From GCA-2861595 sp035536185 (GTDB lineage Bacteria > Actinomycetota > Acidimicrobiia > Acidimicrobiales > GCA-2861595), in the NCBI GenBank assembly GCA_035536185.1, contig DATLOM010000049.1, forward strand, positions 1 to 64,000: 64,000 nt of DNA, read 5' to 3'. Numbering within the stretch: position 1 is the first letter of the stretch; every line of letters begins with the position of its first letter. The translations under genes were made by a program, and so were the position numbers. Below the pieces are notes generated by a model that was given only the letters and a program-made list of their open reading frames with translations, did not search any database and was not told where the DNA came from. Positions 63,487 through 64,000 of the stretch are shown piece after piece.

Positions 63487-64000
63487 GCCCCCCGCCGCCC
63501 CGCCGGCGCCGGCCCTCGACGAACACCACTGCGACCGGCCTGGGTGGCGATCAGGTCGAGGGGCGCCGAGCGGTGCTCGAGCTGCTCTCCGCCGGCCGGC
63601 GCCGGGTGCGCGACGTGTGGGTCAGCGAAGCGGTGTCGACGTCGCCGCCCGTGGTGGAGATCCTCGAGCTGGCCGGGGAGCGGGGTGTCACCGTCCGCAC
63701 CCTCGCCCGCGCCCGCCTCGACGCCGCTGCCCGCACCGAGGCCCCCCAGGGCGTGATCGCCCACGCCGAGCCCCTGCAGGAGGCCGACCTCGACGACCTG
63801 TGCCGGTCGGTCCCCGGGCGGCCGGCACCGTTCCTGCTGGCCTTCGACGGCATCACCGACCCCCACAACCTCGGCGCCCTCATCCGCACCGCCTCCTGCG
63901 CCGGGGCCACCGGGGGCATCCTGACCCAGCACCGCTCGGCCCACGTCACCCCCACGGTGGCCAAGGTGGCCGCCGGAGGCATCGAGCACCTCCCCCTGGC
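63483..64000 (+). CDS. rlmB: 23S rRNA 2'-O-methyltransferase RlmB (partial)
   Basis: The first 172 residues of a SpoU/TrmH-family methyltransferase. Basic N-terminal region, substrate-binding domain (DQVEGRRAVLELLSAGRR), APQGVIAHAEPL, and the start of the SPOUT domain with motif 1 FDGITDPHNLGALIRTASCAGATG. The gene runs off the right end of the window. Coupled to ispF by ATGA. Confidence 0.93.
   Translation, partial: MSPPPPRRRRPSTNTTATGLGGDQVEGRRAVLELLSAGRRRVRDVWVSEAVSTSPPVVEILELAGERGVTVRTLARARLDAAARTEAPQGVIAHAEPLQEADLDDLCRSVPGRPAPFLLAFDGITDPHNLGALIRTASCAGATGGILTQHRSAHVTPTVAKVAAGGIEHLPL

Overview
The window is high-GC bacterial DNA from an actinomycete. Supporting evidence is a mycothiol-dependent-type maleylpyruvate isomerase, a SigR/RsrA-like sigma/anti-sigma pair, CarD, DisA, a PIN/TRAM protein, and the order zincin-tilS-hpt-ftsH-folE-folP-folB-folK followed by panC-panD-nadB-nadC-coaX-lysS and clpC-radA-disA-carD-ispD-ispF-rlmB. 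An MFS gene translationally coupled to tmk and followed by holB points to Acidimicrobiia; the class is an inference, the phylum is well supported. Layout: 1-4.5 kb holds dedA, topA and a DinB/MDMPI-type enzyme. 4.5-9.9 kb is an eroded accessory zone: two toxin-antitoxin pairs flank a frameshifted DUF222/HNH gene, a frameshifted membrane protein, a Clp_N-like/S51 peptidase pseudogene and the tail of a lost DUF4349-like gene. 9.9-22.9 kb is a compact six-gene minus-strand operon (two DUF4132 paralogues, a MoxR AAA ATPase, a DUF5682 protein with TraB/TIKI-like motifs, a von Willebrand A protein and a SWIM zinc-finger protein), the best candidate here for a poorly described system. 23-26.3 kb is MFS-tmk-holB and a tRNA-Thr. 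26.3-31.35 kb is an integrated element inserted in the 3' end of that tRNA and bounded by perfect 44-bp direct repeats; it carries a decayed tyrosine integrase, an excisionase, a phage head-protein fragment and a RelE-type toxin-antitoxin pair. 31.35-33.6 kb is queA-SDR divergent from soxR across a perfect operator. 33.6-49.4 kb is housekeeping: sigma/anti-sigma, tRNA-Ile lysidine synthase, purine salvage, FtsH, folate, pantothenate, NAD and CoA synthesis, interrupted by a VapBC-like pair. 49.4-64 kb is lysS, polyprenyl diphosphate synthase, clpC, a secreted subtilase, an LppM-like lipoprotein, radA, disA, carD, PIN/TRAM and the start of MEP isoprenoid synthesis, ending inside rlmB. Two themes cross the window. 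First, intact core genes contrast with repeated frameshifts confined to accessory and mobile genes. Second, several ~45-bp nested hairpins of similar shape but different sequence sit just downstream of stop codons, and one, plus a larger 20-bp-arm palindrome, lies inside an in-frame expansion of nadB. Several promoters appear to produce leaderless mRNAs.
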